From an uncultured Clostridia bacterium (GTDB lineage: Bacteria > Bacillota > Clostridia > Oscillospirales > Ruminococcaceae), in NCBI GenBank assembly GCA_944382905.1, contig CALWNU010000022.1, positions 1 to 64,000 of the forward strand: a stretch of DNA of 64,000 nucleotides, given 5' to 3'. Each line of letters starts with the position of its first letter. Positions within the stretch are counted from its first letter, which is position 1. Position numbers and translations under genes: made by a program. The notes below the pieces were generated by a model, which was given only the letters and a program-made list of their open reading frames with translations, did no database searches and had not been told where the DNA came from. This document shows, piece after piece, positions 61,446 to 64,000 of the stretch.

Positions 61446-62864
61446 ATGAAACGGAAGTTTGTGAAAGAATTCCAGGCGGCAGAAGCCTGCGACGTTTATA
61501 TCGCAGCGGTAAAGCCCGGAGAAAAAAACGTGGCAGATTGCCCGGCTGCCGGCGCGCTGTTAGGCGCGGTGGGGGAAGCCCAATTTAGCGGCAAGGAAGG
61601 CGAGCTGTTTTCGGCGCAGGTGATAGAACAAGGACGCCTGGTCCGCTTTGTTTTTGCGGGACTGGGAGAGACGGCGACGGAAAAATCTGTGGAAACCGCT
61701 TTTGCTTCTGCGGTACAAGAAGCAAAGAAGCAAAAACCCCGTTCCATCGGCGTTTTCGTCCATCAAGAGCATCCTGCAAAATGCGTGGAAGCGGTGCTGC
61801 TGGCGGACGACGCATTTGACGCGCACAAATCCGAACAGGAGGACGAAATCTCCTATGTCTTTTACGGCGTAGAAGAGGCGCAGGTCAAAGAAGGGATCGT
61901 ATTGGGCGAAGCGGTCCGGATGACCCGTCGTTTGGTCAATGAACCGTCCAACGTCATGACGCCGGCGCAGCTGGCCACCGAAGCGCTGTTGGCCGGCGCG
62001 GACAGCGGCTTTGCGGTAAAAATCTACGATCGGTCGGAAATTGAGGCGCTGGGGATGAAAGCCTTTTTGGAGGTTGCACGGGGCAGCGATCGGGAGCCGA
62101 AGGTAATCGCCATGTCTTACCGCGGCAACCCGGACAGCGAGGAAGTCCTGGGCCTGGTGGGCAAAGGCCTGTGCTATGACAGCGGCGGGTATTCTTTGAA
62201 GCCTTCCACCGGGATGGAGACCATGCATACCGACATGGGCGGCGCCGGCGCGGTCATCGGCGCCATCAGCGCCATTGCCAAGATGAAACTGAAGATCAAC
62301 GTCACCGCTGTGGTGGCGGCCTGTGAGAATATCCTCTCGGCCCATGCGTACCATCCGGGCGATATCATCGGCTCCATGGCGGGCAAGACCATCGAGGTCA
62401 ACAACACCGACGCCGAGGGCAGAATCACCCTGGCCGACGCGGTCACCTTTGCCATCCGGGAGCAGAAAGCGACCCAGATTATCGATATCGCCACCCTGAC
62501 CGGCGCGGCGATTACGGCTTTTGGCAAGGAGATCACGGCGGTGGTCAGCGACAGCGACGCGTTGTGGGAAATCACCCAGAAAGCGGCTGTCCCGGCGTGT
62601 GAAAAGGTTTGGCGCTTGCCGGTGGACGAGGTGCTGGGCAAGGCGCTGGATTCCAAGATCGCGGATATGCGCAACAGCAGCGGCCGCGGGGCGGGGACCA
62701 TCTGCGGCGGCATGTTTATCCAGAAGTTTGCGGAAGGGCTGCCCTGGCTGCATCTGGATATCGCGGGTACCAGCTATACCGACGGCACGGCGGTTTGCAA
62801 ATTCGGCGCTACCGGCGTGGGGGTACGGCTTTTGTACCACGTGGCGAAAAACGCGGCAAAATAA
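61446..62864 (+). CDS. pepA: Leucyl aminopeptidase family (M17) metallopeptidase
   Basis: A 472-residue cytosolic aminopeptidase. ATG 61446 (MKRKFVKEFQAAEACDV) is chosen with AAAGGA upstream; a longer start at 61383 has no site. The N-terminal macro-like domain spans about 1-165. The catalytic domain has NEPSNVMTPAQLA, the zinc-binding lysine and aspartate in VGKGLCYDSGGYSLKP (family norm GKGxTFDSGG), HTDMGGAGAVIGA, VNNTDAEGRITLADAV with the second acidic ligands, and the bicarbonate Arg region SGRGAGTICGGMFI. It releases N-terminal residues, preferably Leu, from peptides. Confidence 0.94.
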   Translation: MKRKFVKEFQAAEACDVYIAAVKPGEKNVADCPAAGALLGAVGEAQFSGKEGELFSAQVIEQGRLVRFVFAGLGETATEKSVETAFASAVQEAKKQKPRSIGVFVHQEHPAKCVEAVLLADDAFDAHKSEQEDEISYVFYGVEEAQVKEGIVLGEAVRMTRRLVNEPSNVMTPAQLATEALLAGADSGFAVKIYDRSEIEALGMKAFLEVARGSDREPKVIAMSYRGNPDSEEVLGLVGKGLCYDSGGYSLKPSTGMETMHTDMGGAGAVIGAISAIAKMKLKINVTAVVAACENILSAHAYHPGDIIGSMAGKTIEVNNTDAEGRITLADAVTFAIREQKATQIIDIATLTGAAITAFGKEITAVVSDSDALWEITQKAAVPACEKVWRLPVDEVLGKALDSKIADMRNSSGRGAGTICGGMFIQKFAEGLPWLHLDIAGTSYTDGTAVCKFGATGVGVRLLYHVAKNAAK

Positions 62865-62875
62865 AACCCATGGGT

Positions 62876-62899
62876 TCAAGGGGCGGTACCGCCCCTTGA
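62876..62899. repeat. Perfect 24-bp palindrome between the two peptidase genes
   Basis: TCAAGGGGCGGT at 62876-62887 is followed at once by its exact reverse complement to 62899. It could fold as a hairpin in the message or bind a dimeric protein. Only AAAAAT follows, so it is not a normal terminator. Confidence 0.7.
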
Positions 62900-62950
62900 A
62901 AAATACAGATGAGTAAGCAGAAACTAACTGAACGCAAAAGAGGTGCAAAA

Positions 62951-63907
62951 ATGAAAAAGACGCTCAGAATTGGAAACCTGGAGGCTGCGCCGGGGCAGAA
63001 AGTCCAGGGGGTTTACACGGTGGAAGGGACGCAGCTGACCATGCCGGTGACCCTGATCAACGGCGCCGAAGAGGGCAAGGTGCTGCTGTTGACAGCCGGC
63101 GTGCATCCGGACGAGTATCCAGGGATTGCGGCGGCGATCCAGCTGGCCCAAGAATTGCAGCCGGAACAGCTTTGCGGGGGCGTGGTCATTGTCCCTATGG
63201 TGAACTACAGCGGCTTTTTGGCCAAAAAGGGCCCCCATCTGCCGGCGGACGGGAAAAACCTCAACCGCCTGTTCCCAGGGAACGCCAACGGCACGGAAGG
63301 GGACCGGCTGGCCTATGCGATTGCCCGGGATTTTTACAGCGTCTGCGACTATAATATCGACCTGCATTCCGGCGGGATAGACGAAGAGATGACTCCGCTG
63401 ATTTTCTTTTCGGTCATGGGCGGGGCGGAAATCGAAGAAATTTCCCGGCGGATGGCAAAGTCCTGCAGCGTGCGCTACATCGTGCGCTCCACCGCCACCA
63501 ACGGGCTGTACAGCGCGGCGGTGCTGCAGGGGCTTCCGTCGATTCTGCTGGAGCGGGGCGGCAACGGCTACTGGTGCCAGGAGCAGACCCAGGCGGACAA
63601 GCGGGACGTTTGCGCGATGTTGCATACCCTGGGGATTTTAAAAGAGGCGGTGCCGCCGGCAAAGGAGCCGGAGGAAATCGAAACGACGAAATACTACGAA
63701 GCGGAAGCCACCGGATGCTGGTACCCCTGTTTTCGGCCGGGCGACAAGGTGAAACAAGGGGAGCTGCTGGGAGAAATCCGCAATGAGCGCGACGAGGTGC
63801 TTTCCCGGTGCGTGGCCGATTTTGACGGCGTGGTGCTGTATGAAACGTCCTCCCTTTCCATTTTGAAGGGGAAGGCGCTGGTGGCGTTCGGAAAGCAGGA
63901 ATCATGA
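62951..63907 (+). CDS. M14/AstE-AspA family metallo-amidase
   Basis: A 318-residue protein of the succinylglutamate desuccinylase/aspartoacylase family (a branch of the M14 carboxypeptidases). ATG 62951 follows AGAGGTG. The zinc ligands are His and Glu in TAGVHPDEYPG and His in YNIDLHSGG; the conserved Asn-Arg motif is in DGKNLNRLFPG, and the catalytic Glu is probably in ILLERGGNG. The C-terminal ~80 residues are a beta-rich, biotinyl-like domain (YPCFRPGDKVKQGELLGEI). Substrates in this family are N-acyl amino acids or short peptides. It follows pepA, which suggests related roles in peptide turnover. Confidence 0.88.
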   Translation: MKKTLRIGNLEAAPGQKVQGVYTVEGTQLTMPVTLINGAEEGKVLLLTAGVHPDEYPGIAAAIQLAQELQPEQLCGGVVIVPMVNYSGFLAKKGPHLPADGKNLNRLFPGNANGTEGDRLAYAIARDFYSVCDYNIDLHSGGIDEEMTPLIFFSVMGGAEIEEISRRMAKSCSVRYIVRSTATNGLYSAAVLQGLPSILLERGGNGYWCQEQTQADKRDVCAMLHTLGILKEAVPPAKEPEEIETTKYYEAEATGCWYPCFRPGDKVKQGELLGEIRNERDEVLSRCVADFDGVVLYETSSLSILKGKALVAFGKQES

Positions 63908-63930
63908 CCCCGCCGAAAACGGCAAAAGAA

Positions 63931-63960
63931 AAACAGCCCTGGAAACAGGGCTGTTTTTTT
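63931..63960 (+). terminator. Terminator of the M14-family gene
   Basis: AAACAGCCCTG (63931-63941) pairs with CAGGGCTGTTT (about 63945-63955), followed by Ts to 63960. The final 40 bases of the window show no further feature. Confidence 0.9.
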
Positions 63961-64000
63961 GATGAAACCGGCCGCCTTATCTGCGGCTTTTTTTGGCGCC

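Overview
The window is a stretch of chromosome from a low-to-middle-complexity Gram-positive anaerobe, most likely a member of the Clostridia (Oscillospirales/Ruminococcaceae-like). The evidence is the gene content and order: gdpP-rplI-dnaB-tilS-hpt-ftsH, dgt-dnaG-rpoD, nifS-nifU-mnmA, yaaL-bofA beside rnpB, murA-walJ-rlmH, a class B sortase, consensus AGGAGG ribosome binding sites, sigma-A promoters (TTGNNN-17-TATNAT) and GC-rich coding sequence. This placement is inferred from family knowledge; no search was run.

Positions 1-8274 are the right-hand part of an integrative/mobilizable element that enters from beyond the left edge. It holds a truncated sigma-70-like HTH protein, an excisionase-like wHTH protein, a small conserved protein, a VanR/VanS-type two-component pair with a very large extracellular sensor region, a hairpin-dense non-coding block that may include oriT, a DUF3847 protein, a MobA/MobL relaxase, an acidic 120-residue protein and a large serine recombinase. 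The element/chromosome junction should lie in about 8275-8400, but the partner end is not in the window, so the att site cannot be fixed.

Positions 8400-20800 carry a sortase B fused to four Ig-like (Big_2) domains, an unknown protein divergent from peptidase T, a cation diffusion facilitator, an XRE regulator behind an 18-bp inverted-repeat operator, the nifS-nifU-mnmA sulfur-transfer operon (minus), RNase HI (minus), and RNase J behind a ~430-nt structured leader. Positions 20900-28700 are one long housekeeping operon (c-di-AMP phosphodiesterase, L9, replicative helicase, tRNA-Ile lysidine synthetase, hypoxanthine phosphoribosyltransferase, FtsH).

Positions 28800-37900 hold a topoisomerase IV-like ParE/ParC pair, secG-rnr, yaaL-bofA, the RNase P RNA and a zinc-ribbon/TM2 membrane protein. 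Positions 38000-48800 hold nitrogen and amino-acid functions (glutamate dehydrogenase, branched-chain aminotransferase, a complete polar amino-acid ABC transporter), a pseudouridine synthase, a LysM-G5-M23 cell-wall protease, and murA-walJ-rlmH. Positions 49200-64000 hold comM with a GNAT gene (minus), phosphoglucomutase, L31, a YigZ protein, dgt-dnaG-rpoD, an Rrf2-type regulator coupled to a D-2-hydroxyacid dehydrogenase, a second GNAT gene, tRNA-Ala(GGC) and tRNA-Val(CAC), and two metallopeptidase-family genes.

No CRISPR array, prophage, restriction system or recognisable biosynthetic cluster was seen. The less ordinary features are the sortase-Big_2 fusion, the XRE composite operator, the RNase J leader, the hairpin block next to the relaxase, the orphan two-component cargo and the Cys-rich Rrf2 regulator. 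None of these amounts to a clearly new multi-gene system.
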